Both the position numbers and the translations under genes were made by a program. Below are positions 7,896-15,610 of a stretch of DNA of 28,525 bases, piece after piece. The notes beneath the pieces were generated by a model, which worked only from the letters and a program-made list of their open reading frames with translations, searched no databases and was not told where the DNA came from. The DNA lies in the NCBI GenBank assembly GCA_034437275.1, contig DAOTUD010000029.1, forward strand, positions 1 through 28,525. The letters run 5' to 3'. This DNA is from TC-15 sp034437275. GTDB taxonomy: Bacteria; Chloroflexota; Anaerolineae; Aggregatilineales; Aggregatilineaceae. Position 1 is the first letter of the stretch, and each line of letters begins with the position of its first letter.

Positions 7896-7904
7896 TGCTA
7901 TAGT
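7896..7904 (+). promoter_or_regulatory. Extended -10 promoter for the metallophosphoesterase operon
   Basis: TG-C-TATAGT (7896-7904) forms an extended -10 about 45 nt before the start at 7949. No convincing -35 is present, which is acceptable for extended -10 promoters. Confidence 0.45.
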
Positions 7905-7948
7905 CGGACAGGAATGAATGGGGCAAGCGGCCACACGAAAGGAACAGC

Positions 7949-8830
7949 ATGATCCCCAAGCGATTATCCCCGCTGCTGGGCGCAGGACTGGCGGCGCTGG
8001 GCTGGTATACGTGGCGAGTGGAAACACGCTGGCTGCGCATTCGGCGCATGACGCTGCCGGTGCCGGACCTGCCGCCCGCCTTCGACGGCTATCGCATCGG
8101 GCATATTTCCGACCTGCATCTGGGCGTGCGGCTGACGCAGGACTACCTGCCGCAGGTGGTGCAGGCCGCCAACCGCGAGCAGCCCGACGTGCTGGCCATC
8201 ACCGGGGATTTCGCCACCGCGCAGCGCGACGGATTCGCTGCCGCTCGCCCAGTGCTGGCCGGGTTCCACGCGCCGGACGGCGTGTGGGCTACGCTGGGCA
8301 ACCACGATTATTACGCCGGGGTGGCGCGCGTGACGGGCCTGCTGGACGCCGCCGGGATCAACCTGCTGTGCAACGGGCACACCACGCTCCGCCGCGACGG
8401 CAGCGCGCTGGTGCTGGCCGGGGTGGACGACGTGATCTACGGCATCCCGGACCTGGACGCGGCGCTGGGCGGTGCGCCCGCCGATGCCCCGGTGATCCTG
8501 CTGGCCCACGAGCCGGACTTCGCGCGGGCAGCCATCGCCGAGCCGCGCGTGGTCTTGCAGCTTTCCGGCCACACGCACGGCGGCCAGGTGCGGCTGCCGG
8601 GGGTCGGGCCGCTGCTGCTGCCCAAGCTGGGCCACCTGTACCCGGCGGGCGCGTTCCGCGTGGGGCGGCTGGCGCTGTACGTCACGACCGGGACCGGCAC
8701 CGGGCGCTTCGTGCTGCGCTTCAACTGCCGCCCGGAGATCGCGCTGATTACGCTGGTGCGCGGGCAGCCGGGCGCGGCTGACGCCAACTGGCGACGGATA
8801 AGGAGCTATCGTCATGCCGAACGGTTTTGA
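7949..8830 (+). CDS. Metallophosphoesterase (YkuE/YaeI-like)
   Basis: A calcineurin-like phosphoesterase of 293 residues with all dinuclear-metal motifs: ISDLHLG (D55, H57), TGDF (G86-D87), LGNHDYY (N118, H119, D120), LAHEPDF (H187) and SGHTHGGQ (H208, H210). The N-terminus carries a hydrophobic segment (about 7-20), so the enzyme is probably membrane-associated and acts on the outer face. Relatives include YkuE and YaeI, some of which act on lipid-linked substrates; the substrate here is unknown. GAAAGGAAC provides a ribosome site. The 3' end overlaps the GDPD gene by 17 bp, which indicates an operon. Confidence 0.92.
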   Translation: MIPKRLSPLLGAGLAALGWYTWRVETRWLRIRRMTLPVPDLPPAFDGYRIGHISDLHLGVRLTQDYLPQVVQAANREQPDVLAITGDFATAQRDGFAAARPVLAGFHAPDGVWATLGNHDYYAGVARVTGLLDAAGINLLCNGHTTLRRDGSALVLAGVDDVIYGIPDLDAALGGAPADAPVILLAHEPDFARAAIAEPRVVLQLSGHTHGGQVRLPGVGPLLLPKLGHLYPAGAFRVGRLALYVTTGTGTGRFVLRFNCRPEIALITLVRGQPGAADANWRRIRSYRHAERF

Positions 8831-9617
8831 TTTTCCCATCCTGCCGCCCGACCAGCGGCCCGATTTTGACCACCTGCCAGGGCTGCCAGCGTCGCGCGTG
8901 TCGGATCGCCGCCCGATCATCGTCGGGCATCGCGGCGCGCGCGGCCTCGCCCCAGAAAACACGCTGGCCGGGTTCCAGGCGGCGGTCGAGGTGGGCGTGG
9001 ACGGGATCGAGTTCGACGTGCAGCGCAGTCAGGACGGGCATCTGGTGGTGTTCCACGACGACGACGTCGAGCGCGTGACCGGCAGCAGCGGCGCGATCGC
9101 CAGCATGACGCTGGACGCCATCCAGGCGTTGGACGCGGGCCGCAACTTTGCCCCCCAGTACGCCGGGGAACGCATCCCCACGCTGCGCGAGACGTTCGCC
9201 GCCTTGCAGGCCAGCGATGTACTGCTGTTCGTGGAGTTGAAAAGCCCCTGGCGCTTTCCGGGCATCGAGGGCGACCTCGCCGCGTTGATGCGCGAGTTTG
9301 GCCTGGTGGACCGCTGCCAGGTGCGCTCGTTCTACCACCCCAGCCTGCACACGCTGTACCGCCTCGCGCCGGAGATTCCGCTGTCGGAACTGTGGTGGGA
9401 CCACCTGCCAACGGACGACGAGGTCGTGCTGAAGACGGTCAACGCGCTGCACCTGCTCTTCACGCCGGAGACAGTCGCGCAGCTTCACGCACGCGGGCAG
9501 CAGGCCACCGCCTGGACGGTCAACAACCTGGACGCCGCCCGCCGCCTGTGCGAGGCCGGAATCGACGGGCTGACAACGGATTTCCCGCACCGGCTGCTGG
9601 ACGAACTGTGCCTGTGA
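8814..9617 (+). CDS. Glycerophosphodiester phosphodiesterase family protein
   Basis: GDPD-type TIM-barrel enzyme of 267 residues, expected to hydrolyse glycerophosphodiesters to glycerol-3-phosphate and an alcohol. The signature GHRGARGLAPENT (38-50) gives catalytic H39 and R40 and metal ligands around E48. IEFDVQ supplies E66 and D68, and VVFHDDD supplies the second catalytic histidine H81. The C-terminal TAWTVNN and GIDGLTTDFPHRL are the usual final barrel strands. No signal peptide is visible, so it is probably cytoplasmic. ATG 8814 has AAGGAG at a good distance and lies inside the end of the metallophosphoesterase gene. Confidence 0.94.
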   Translation: MPNGFDFPILPPDQRPDFDHLPGLPASRVSDRRPIIVGHRGARGLAPENTLAGFQAAVEVGVDGIEFDVQRSQDGHLVVFHDDDVERVTGSSGAIASMTLDAIQALDAGRNFAPQYAGERIPTLRETFAALQASDVLLFVELKSPWRFPGIEGDLAALMREFGLVDRCQVRSFYHPSLHTLYRLAPEIPLSELWWDHLPTDDEVVLKTVNALHLLFTPETVAQLHARGQQATAWTVNNLDAARRLCEAGIDGLTTDFPHRLLDELCL

Positions 9618-9638
9618 ACAAGGAGGCAACCCCAACCC

Positions 9639-10130
9639 GTGCCGTATTTGATCGACGGGCACAACCTGATCGGCAAACTCCCCGACCTGAGTCTGGACGA
9701 TCCCCACGACGAGGCCAAGCTGGTCGAACGGCTGCGCCGCTACATGGCGCACACCGGCAAACGCTGCACGGTGGTTTTTGACGGGGGGCTGCCCGGCGGC
9801 CCCTCACGCGATCTGTCGACGTACAGCGTGCGGGTCGTGTTCGCACACGGCGGCACGGACGCCGACGCGATCATCCTGGAGCGCATTCACCGCACGCGCG
9901 ACACCACACGGCTGATCGTCGTCTCCGCCGACCGGGCGATTGTGGACGTGACGCGGCAGAAGCGGATGCGCGTCATCACGCCGGAGGCGTTCGCCGGGGA
10001 ACTACACGCCGCCCCCCTGCCGCGCGTTGCGCCCGACGATGACGACGACGCCAAACCGCCGGCGCACCTCTCCGCGCGTGAGGTCGACGAGTGGCTGCGG
10101 CTGTTCGGGGCCGACTCGGACAAAGATTAA
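9639..10130 (+). CDS. YacP-like NYN (PIN-fold) ribonuclease-family protein
   Basis: A 163-residue NYN-domain protein of the YacP/DUF901 family, related to PIN-domain RNases. The acidic site is visible in order: YLIDGHNLIG (D6, N9), VVFDGG (D48), GGTDADAIIL (D74, D76) and VVSADRAI (S96, D98). The C-terminus is Asp-rich, then has a short helix (AREVDEWLRLFG). The start is GTG 9639 with AAGGAGG about 13 nt upstream, 21 nt after the GDPD stop, so it is in the same operon. The function in RNA turnover is by family analogy. Confidence 0.88.
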   Translation: MPYLIDGHNLIGKLPDLSLDDPHDEAKLVERLRRYMAHTGKRCTVVFDGGLPGGPSRDLSTYSVRVVFAHGGTDADAIILERIHRTRDTTRLIVVSADRAIVDVTRQKRMRVITPEAFAGELHAAPLPRVAPDDDDDAKPPAHLSAREVDEWLRLFGADSDKD

Positions 10131-10186
10131 AAGCGAGGAATAAAGAACGTAAATCTTTCTCATATTTCTCTCATTTTTTGTTCAGC

Positions 10187-10215
10187 TTAAACTAAACAAA
10201 GGCCCCTATTATATG
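10187..10215 (+). promoter_or_regulatory. Weak candidate promoter for the structured RNA
   Basis: TTAAAC (10187-10192), a 17-bp spacer and TATATG (10210-10215), or an overlapping TATTAT at 10207-10212, lie in an AT-rich stretch directly before the structured region. The match is modest. Confidence 0.3.
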
Positions 10216-10217
10216 GG

Positions 10218-10400
10218 TACAGTGTCTCTTCGAAATCGGATGCAGTGGCTCATGTAATGGGATAAAGGTGGCTTGTAGTAACGAAGAGAAGGGGCACTCG
10301 GCCTAGCCATGCACGGAGATGCGCGTCGCCGATGACATGTTAGGCCTGGAACCAAAGGACCGTTTGTGGTTGTTCCCCCCTCTCCACAAACGGTTCTCTC
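10218..10400 (+). ncRNA. Candidate structured small RNA of unknown class
   Basis: This intergenic segment after the YacP-like gene has no ORF worth calling but folds locally. An 8-bp perfect stem TCTCTTCG / CGAAGAGA joins 10225-10232 to 10282-10289. A second stem pairs GGCCTA plus CATG (10300-10311) with CATG plus TAGGCC (10336-10346). A strong terminator at 10359-10394 completes it. The AT-rich region before it contains a possible promoter. The size, about 180 nt, is in the range of 6S RNA, but the fold does not form one long rod. I see no SRP, RNase P or tmRNA signature. It could be a species-specific sRNA, or a 3' UTR processed from the upstream operon. Confidence 0.45.
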
Positions 10401-10410
10401 TTTATTTTAT
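10359..10410 (+). terminator. Strong intrinsic terminator
   Basis: ACCGTTTGTGG (10359-10369) pairs perfectly over 11 bp with CCACAAACGGT (10384-10394), and TCTCTCTTTATTTTAT follows. It ends the candidate RNA and isolates the downstream tRNA gene. Confidence 0.75.
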
Positions 10411-10452
10411 CCCTTGTCATCCGCCCCGGCAGCCTGTATACTTGGCGGGTAG

Positions 10453-10526
10453 CGGGGTGTGGCGCAGTTGGCTAGCGCGCTGCGTTTGGGACGCAGAGGT
10501 CCCCGGTTCAAGTCCGGGCACCCCGA
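10453..10526 (+). tRNA. tRNA-Pro (anticodon TGG)
   Basis: A complete cloverleaf of 74 nt. The acceptor stem is CGGGGTG / CACCCCG with discriminator A. The D arm contains AGTTGGCTAGC. The anticodon stem CTGCG / CGCAG encloses loop TTTGGGA, giving anticodon TGG (Pro). The T arm is CCCGG TTCAAGT CCGGG. The 3' CCA is not encoded. Confidence 0.97.
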
Positions 10527-10566
10527 CAGGTTTTGCCCCAATTTTGGATCACTGTAGCACTTGACT

Positions 10567-10607
10567 AACCCGGTCGCGGAAATGGGATGATTTCCGGAGC
10601 GGGTTTT
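10567..10607 (+). terminator. Terminator of the tRNA-Pro gene
   Basis: AACCCG and GGAAAT on the left pair with ATTTCC and CGGGTT on the right, with a small internal loop. The stem runs into TTTTTCT. Confidence 0.7.
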
Positions 10608-10653
10608 TCTGATTCCCCCGATGCCAGCAGTCGACCAGCAGCAGCTCATCCTC

Positions 10654-10740
10654 CTCCCCGGCCCTCCTTATCCCCGCGCGCAGAGAAAGGAGGGAGTAAG
10701 CACGCTGCTAGGCCCCTCTCCGCCTGCGGAGGGGTCAACT
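10654..10740. repeat. GC-rich palindromic repeat, copy A
   Basis: The stretch holds two hairpins: CCCTCCTT / AAGGAGGG, and CCCCTCTCCGC / GCGGAGGGG with one bulged base. The same theme (CCCCTC..CCGC facing GCGGAG..GGGG) recurs at 16637-16732 and 21810-21890. It behaves like a REP-type dispersed intergenic repeat. No transposase accompanies it. Confidence 0.55.
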
Positions 10741-10773
10741 GACGATCACGCTATGCTGTAGTTCTGCCACCAT

Positions 10774-12072
10774 TCAACCCGTGCTCAAAAAATCGAACAG
10801 AATCACATAGAGGATACTTGCGACCAGGCTCGACACCAGCGCCACCGGAATGCCCGTGGATAACCACTCACGATCTGTGATGGGGCGCTCGGTACGCTCG
10901 CTGACGGAGATGACCACGACGTTCGCGGTGGACCCAATCGGCGTCGCATTGCCGCCCAGACCCGCGCCAAGCGCAATCGCCCACCAGAGCGGTCGGATAT
11001 CAACGCCTTGCATACCCAAGTTGAGCACAACGGGGATCACCGCAATGGTCACCGGCACATTGTCGATCAGTGCCGAAAGCACCACCATCGCCCACATGAC
11101 GATCAGCCCCAGCAGTACCGGTGAGATATCCTGTAAGGTCAACAGGCTTTCGGCAACCTGTTCCAACACGCCTGCCGCCTCCAGACCGCCGACCATCACA
11201 AACAGGCCGGTGAAAAAAAGCAATACGTCCCACTCTACTTCACGTAGAGTTTCGTGGACGTCCATCTGCGTCCAGCCGAGCGCGACCCCAGCCCCGGCGA
11301 GCGCAGCGAAAGCCGGAGTAATATGCAAAGGGCGCTCAAGCATAAACAGCACGACTACGCCGCCCAATACCAGCAGCACACGGCGCGCACCTGAAGCGTC
11401 GGTTAGCGCCTCCCCCGCGTTCAGACTGTGGATGGCGTGCTGGCGCTGCGTTTCAGGATCTCGTGCGCGAATCTGGTTACGGAACAAATAGCGCAGAACA
11501 ATATATGTGAGGCCCAATAGTACCAGAACAATCGGCCCTAAGTGGATCAGAAAGTCGTTGAAACTCAGCCCGGCAGCAGCGCCAAGCAGAATGTTCGGCG
11601 GATCGCCTACCAGGGTCGCCATACCGCCCGTGTTGGAGAAAATCGCTTGTGAGATCAGCAGCGGCACCGGTGAAATACTCAGCAGCTCGGCGATCAACAC
11701 CGTCATCGGGGCCATCAGGACAACCGTCGTCACATTGTCCAACACCATCGAGAGGAATGCCGTGGTCATCCCCAACATAAGCAGCAAGCGTGCGATGTTG
11801 CCGCTGCTGCGTTGAGTGACCAGGATCGCCACAGATTCAAAAAATCCAGTTGTTCGCAGCAGAGACACCAGGATCATCATGCCCAGCAACAGGGCCAACG
11901 TCTCGAATTCGACGGCCTCAACGGCGTGTTCCTCATCGTAAAAATCCAGCAACAGCCCGGCGGCTACCATCGCTGCCGCCCCCACACCGCTGACTACCAT
12001 GCGGTGCCATTTTTCGGTAAAAATCAAACCCAAAGTGACAATAAAAATGCATGTGGCCACAATTTCGGTCAT
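10774..12072 (-). CDS. ArsB/NhaD-family anion or Na+/H+ transporter
   Basis: Integral membrane carrier of 432 residues with about 11-12 hydrophobic helices, of the ion-transporter superfamily that includes NhaD, ArsB and the P protein. Hallmarks are the two inverted-repeat re-entrant motifs: MVLDNVTTVVLMAP in the first half and ALIDNVPVTIAVIP in the second. There are also VGDPPNILLG and GGNATPIGSTANVV. A hydrophilic central loop (RARDPETQRQHAI...) separates the halves. The substrate cannot be read from sequence; Na+/H+ exchange is attractive because the gene neighbours a sodium-type ATPase operon, but this is inference. The CBS-pair gene ends 6 nt upstream on the same strand, so the two are co-transcribed. 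Confidence 0.88.
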   Translation of the reverse strand: MTEIVATCIFIVTLGLIFTEKWHRMVVSGVGAAAMVAAGLLLDFYDEEHAVEAVEFETLALLLGMMILVSLLRTTGFFESVAILVTQRSSGNIARLLLMLGMTTAFLSMVLDNVTTVVLMAPMTVLIAELLSISPVPLLISQAIFSNTGGMATLVGDPPNILLGAAAGLSFNDFLIHLGPIVLVLLGLTYIVLRYLFRNQIRARDPETQRQHAIHSLNAGEALTDASGARRVLLVLGGVVVLFMLERPLHITPAFAALAGAGVALGWTQMDVHETLREVEWDVLLFFTGLFVMVGGLEAAGVLEQVAESLLTLQDISPVLLGLIVMWAMVVLSALIDNVPVTIAVIPVVLNLGMQGVDIRPLWWAIALGAGLGGNATPIGSTANVVVISVSERTERPITDREWLSTGIPVALVSSLVASILYVILFDFLSTG

Positions 12073-12078
12073 GTAGGG

Positions 12079-12546
12079 TTATTCACTTTGCTGGTCGAGC
12101 CAGCCAACCAGGAACAGACTGCCCACGCGCACCCGCGACACGAGTCCGACAAGCTGCTGGTCGGCATTCACTACTGGTACATCGGCCACCTGATGGTTGT
12201 GCATAAACACCATCGCTTCCATCAGGCTGCTGTCTTCCTTCAGATAATACGGCGGACGCATGATCTCATCGAGCGGTTTTTTCAGCAGGTCAGCGGCGTG
12301 TGCTCCCATTTCGAGCTGCCCGTAGTTGTGGACAAAATCCGTCGTCCGTAAAACCTGTACAAACTTTGGCATGAACTGCGTCAGAAGGTCGTCCAGGACA
12401 AGCACCCCTACTATTTGCCGCTCATCGTCGATGACAGGGACGGTGCCCACCATATGGCTGCCCATGATGCGCATCGCTTCGACCAGTGTCACACCGATTT
12501 TCACCGTGTACACCTGGGTTCTCATACAATCGGATACGTAATACAT
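12079..12546 (-). CDS. CBS-domain pair protein, possible regulator of the adjacent transporter
   Basis: A 155-residue stand-alone protein of two CBS motifs. The first (about 1-58) reads VSDCMRTQVYTVKIGVTLVEA...VGTVPVIDDERQIVGVLVLDD. The second (about 92-147) reads LDEIMRPPYYLKEDSSLMEA...ADVPVVNADQQLVGLVSRV. CBS pairs bind adenine nucleotides and sense energy state. The gene is transcribed with, and just upstream of, the ArsB/NhaD-type carrier, so it may gate that transporter. ATG 12546 fits the usual start, immediately before the first CBS strand. Confidence 0.87.
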   Translation of the reverse strand: MYYVSDCMRTQVYTVKIGVTLVEAMRIMGSHMVGTVPVIDDERQIVGVLVLDDLLTQFMPKFVQVLRTTDFVHNYGQLEMGAHAADLLKKPLDEIMRPPYYLKEDSSLMEAMVFMHNHQVADVPVVNADQQLVGLVSRVRVGSLFLVGWLDQQSE

Positions 12547-13404
12547 TGTGCGTCACTCCATGTGTGCATTTAAGTAATTTCAGTGAATCACGATTTTGGA
12601 TGTCTCTTGCGCCGACGCCAGTCGGAAGGGTGAGGGCCATTCAACGAATCCGTGACTCACTGAGTTTTGACTGTCAATAACATGACCGCTGTGCCGTGCG
12701 CCCTGGCCCGTTTCCAGCAGCGCCTCGCGTTTGGCCTCGACAAAGATCGTGCCGCCCGCCTGGGGGATCAGGGTGATGTCGGGCCGTCCCCAACTCGTAT
12801 TTGAAGCGTTCTGGGTCCTGGATCGGCCAGCCCAGGATGTCGTCCAGCAGCCGGTCGATGAACTAGCGGACGACGCTGGTTTCGGTCATCTGGCCCCGGT
12901 GATCGGGTGAGAGCTTACGGAAGTCCTCGAGAAGCGTTTCGAGCACCTGACGCGCCTGGGATTCTGTCGGCATATCTATCCTCTTTGCACTGCGTGTGAG
13001 GTTTTGCTGCCCTGAAGGGTACTACAACTCGCGGAAAGTGGAAAGAAGCCGCCCTGTCGCTGTTTGAGTGATCAGGGTAAATCATTTTGTGTGGCGTTCT
13101 CGATAGAGATGAATACGTTACGGGTCGGATTGTTTTCCTCACCCCGACCAGAATCCACAACAGCCGCCGGGATATTGGGTCCAGGGTCTTCCACCAGCAG
13201 CGCGGGCCGGATACCAGTCTGCGTATGCGCTTCATCATTGCCTCCCGCGCACAACATAGGCCGGGTGGCCTATGGAATGTTCCCCCAGCTTGCCTACTCA
13301 AAAACACCTCGTCTGGCACCTGTCGGGGGGCGGGTTCTGGTTTAGGCTAAAAATGCCTGTCGACAAGGCGATTAATCGCACAGCCAGACATGACGAGGAG
13401 CAAC
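12547..13404. other. Gene-poor stretch between the CBS gene and the ATPase operon
   Basis: Apart from the decayed restriction fragment at 12681-12973, I see no intact gene here. Frames of 60-135 codons exist on both strands around 12915-13345 but overlap each other, lack ribosome sites and resemble no family I know. A short inverted repeat TTGAC-T-GTCAA lies at 12666-12676. No convincing promoter for the ATPase operon could be picked out. Confidence 0.6.
12681..12973 (-). pseudogene. Remnant of a restriction endonuclease or R-M protein N-terminal domain
   Basis: From ATG 12973 the minus strand reads MPTESQARQVLETLLEDF and continues to ETSVVR. An in-frame TAG follows at codon 37 (12865-12863). 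Beyond it the reading resumes FIDRLLDDILGWPIQDPERF. After a one-base shift near 12785-12792 it reads GRPDITLIPQAGGTIFVEAK, a PD-(D/E)xK-like core. The pattern (ET..R..FID.LL..LGW...D...EAK) is that of N-terminal nuclease domains of Eco57I-type or type I R-M proteins. Only about 95 codons survive and the rest is deleted. CAG to TAG would account for the stop. Confidence 0.7.
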
Positions 13405-14799
13405 GTGAGCGAAAACGGGCACAATCGAGGACAGATCGTCGCGCTGGAGGGCAGCGTGATGGATGCGCACTTCCCCCATCAACTGCCCGAGATCCACAAC
13501 CGGCTGCACGCCGGGCAGGTGGTCTTCGAGGTGATCGCGCACCTGGACGACACGCACGTGCGCAGCATCGCGCTCACCCCGACGCAAGGCGTCGCGCGCG
13601 GGACGGACGTGATCGACAGCGGGCATCCGATTCAGGTACCGGTCGGCGAGGCGACATTGGGCCGCATCTTCAACGTGCTCGGCCAGACCATCGACCAGCA
13701 GGCCCCGCCAGAAACCAGCACGCGGCGCAGCATTCACCAGCGCCCGGTCGCGCTCAAGCAGCAAACCACGCAGCGCGAGACATTCCAGACCGGCATCAAG
13801 GCCATCGACGTGCTGGCCCCGCTGGAACGCGGCGGCAAGGCCGGGTTGTTCGGCGGCGCGGGCGTCGGTAAAACGGTCTTGATCATGGAGCTGATCAACA
13901 ACGTGGTCGGGCAGTACGAGGGCGTGAGCGTCTTTTGCGGCATCGGCGAGCGCACGCGCGAGGCCGAGGAACTCTACCGCGAGCTGCAAGCGGCGGACGT
14001 GTTAGGCGACACGGCGCTGGTCTTCGGGCAGATGAACGAGGCTCCGGGCGCACGCTTCCGGGTGGGGCATACGGCGATGACCATCGCGGAATACTTCCGC
14101 GACGAGGCGCGCCGCGACGTCCTGATGTTGATCGACAACATCTTCCGCTTCGTGCAGTCCGGCTCGGAGGTGTCCGGCCTGCTGGGGCAGTTGCCCTCGC
14201 GCCTGGGCTACCAGCCGACGCTCAGCACCGAACTGGCCGAACTGGAGGACCGCATCACCAGCACGCCGTCGGGGTCGATCACGTCGGTGCAGGCGATCTA
14301 CGTGCCCGCCGACGATTTCACCGACCCGGCGGTGATCCACACCTTCACCCACCTGTCGGCCTCGATCATGCTCTCGCGGGACCGCGCCAGCCAGGGGTTG
14401 TATCCGGCGGTGGACGCGCTCGGCGCTACGTCGCAGATGCTGGTGCCGCACGTCGTCGGCGCGCGCCATTACCGCGTCGCGCGCGCCGTGACCGAGACGC
14501 TGGCCGAATACGACGATCTGAAGGACATCATCGCCATGCTGGGCATGGAGGAGCTGTCGCGCGATGACCAACTCACCGTCAACCGGGCGCGCCGCCTGGA
14601 GCGCTTCCTGACGCAGCCGTTTCACACCACCGAGCAGTTCACCGGCACGCCCGGCCAAACCGTCGCGCTGGACGACGCGCTGACCGGCTGCGAGCGCATC
14701 CTCAACGACGAATTTGCCGAGTACCCGGAACACGCGCTGTACATGATCGGCAGCATCGACGAACTCGAACCACGCAGCGACGACGGGGGGCAAACATGA
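13405..14799 (+). CDS. atpD: N-type F-ATPase subunit beta
   Basis: Catalytic beta subunit of the soluble head, 464 residues from the GTG at 13405. It has a beta-barrel N-terminal domain (GQIVALEGSVMDAHFP), P-loop GGAGVGKT (about 150-157), GERTREAEELY with the catalytic Glu, the Walker B-like segment VLMLIDNIFRF, and a DELSEED-type lever reading EELSRDD. GTG 13405 is preferred because GAGGAG lies 5-6 nt upstream; an ATG at 13390 would add five residues but has no ribosome site. The beta gene is first in the operon, as in N-ATPases and unlike ordinary atpBEFHAGDC clusters. Its ATGA overlap with atpC indicates coupled translation. Confidence 0.97.
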   Translation: MSENGHNRGQIVALEGSVMDAHFPHQLPEIHNRLHAGQVVFEVIAHLDDTHVRSIALTPTQGVARGTDVIDSGHPIQVPVGEATLGRIFNVLGQTIDQQAPPETSTRRSIHQRPVALKQQTTQRETFQTGIKAIDVLAPLERGGKAGLFGGAGVGKTVLIMELINNVVGQYEGVSVFCGIGERTREAEELYRELQAADVLGDTALVFGQMNEAPGARFRVGHTAMTIAEYFRDEARRDVLMLIDNIFRFVQSGSEVSGLLGQLPSRLGYQPTLSTELAELEDRITSTPSGSITSVQAIYVPADDFTDPAVIHTFTHLSASIMLSRDRASQGLYPAVDALGATSQMLVPHVVGARHYRVARAVTETLAEYDDLKDIIAMLGMEELSRDDQLTVNRARRLERFLTQPFHTTEQFTGTPGQTVALDDALTGCERILNDEFAEYPEHALYMIGSIDELEPRSDDGGQT

Positions 14800-15182
14800 T
14801 GCGCTTACAGGTGCTGCTGCCGACGCAGCGGCTGGTCGATGCGCCGGTGACCAGAGTCTCGGCGGAGTCGGGCGTGGGGTCGTTCACGCTGCTGCCGCGC
14901 CATATCGACCTGGTGGAAGCGATCCGGCCTGGGCTGCTGTCGTTTGTGACCGCAGACGGCGACGAGGTGCACCTGGCGGTCGACGAGGGCATCCTGGTCA
15001 AGCGGCGCGACGAGGTGCGCGTCTCCACGCAGAACGCGATACGCGGCGAGGACCTGCGCACGCTCCAGCAGACCGTGCAGCGCGAATTTCATAACCTCGA
15101 CGAGCGCGAACGCAAGGCGCGCGCCGTGCTGGCCGACCTGGAGACCGATCTGGTCCGCTATTTTGTCGAGCTAGGAGAGTAG
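14796..15182 (+). CDS. atpC: N-type F-ATPase subunit epsilon
   Basis: The 128-residue epsilon subunit sits on the central stalk and couples rotation. It has the beta-sandwich (LQVLLPTQRLVDAPVTRVSAE, then GSFTLLPRHIDLVEAIRPGLLSF) and a helical C-terminal pair (LRTLQQTVQREFHNLDERERKARAVL). The length is normal. The start overlaps the atpD stop (ATGA). It is second in the operon, as expected for atpDCQRBEFAG. Confidence 0.93.
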   Translation: MMRLQVLLPTQRLVDAPVTRVSAESGVGSFTLLPRHIDLVEAIRPGLLSFVTADGDEVHLAVDEGILVKRRDEVRVSTQNAIRGEDLRTLQQTVQREFHNLDERERKARAVLADLETDLVRYFVELGE

Positions 15183-15187
15183 CCGCC

Positions 15188-15610
15188 ATGACGCAGCACG
15201 ACGACACGCGCACACACGCGGAACCGCCCGACGATCAAGCGGCGGACCGCCAACCCGATCCGGCGCACGCGCAGCAACCAGAGCACCAGCAGGAATGGCA
15301 AGCGCAATTTACCCGCGACGTCGGCCAGAAGGCCAGCCGCAAAGCCTGGGCGCGCGCCCACAAGGGGCGGGGCAGCATCTGGTTTGGGCTGGGCACCTTC
15401 GGCATGGTCGGCTGGTCGGTCGCCATCCCGACGCTGATCGGCATCGCGGTCGGTGCCTGGCTGGATAAGCGCTATGCGATGGACTTTTCGTGGCGCTTGA
15501 CGCTGATGTTCGTCGGGCTGGTGGTCGGCTGCCTCAATGCGTGGTACTGGGTTTCCAAAGAACGCAAGTGTATCGAAGCGGAACAACAAGAAAGGCAACA
15601 ACATGAGTGA
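15188..15610 (+). CDS. atpQ: N-ATPase accessory membrane subunit AtpQ (AtpI-like)
   Basis: A 140-residue protein with a hydrophilic His/Gln/Asp-rich N-terminus (about 1-60) and two membrane helices (about 63-91 and 100-122). The helices contain the signature WFGLGTFGMVGWSVAIPTL, then GAWLDKRY, and end in LNAWYWVSKE. The family is related to AtpI/ATPase_gene1, which helps c-ring assembly or ion supply. In N-ATPase operons the gene always follows atpC. It starts 5 nt after atpC and its end overlaps atpR by 8 nt. Confidence 0.9.
   Translation: MTQHDDTRTHAEPPDDQAADRQPDPAHAQQPEHQQEWQAQFTRDVGQKASRKAWARAHKGRGSIWFGLGTFGMVGWSVAIPTLIGIAVGAWLDKRYAMDFSWRLTLMFVGLVVGCLNAWYWVSKERKCIEAEQQERQQHE

Noticed and set aside
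10218..10400. 6S RNA, SRP RNA or RNase P as the identity of the structured RNA
   Set aside because: No single long rod with a central bubble, no SRP GGAAG tetraloop-type apex and no RNase P conserved core were seen.
10319..10564. An 81-codon frame across the small RNA terminator and tRNA-Pro
   Set aside because: It reads through a terminator and a tRNA gene, so it is not coding.
13072..13319. Overlapping minus-strand frames before the ATPase operon, one ending ENATQNDLP
   Set aside because: The frames are short, overlap each other and match no family I recognise. They could be debris of the decayed element, but I cannot support a gene.
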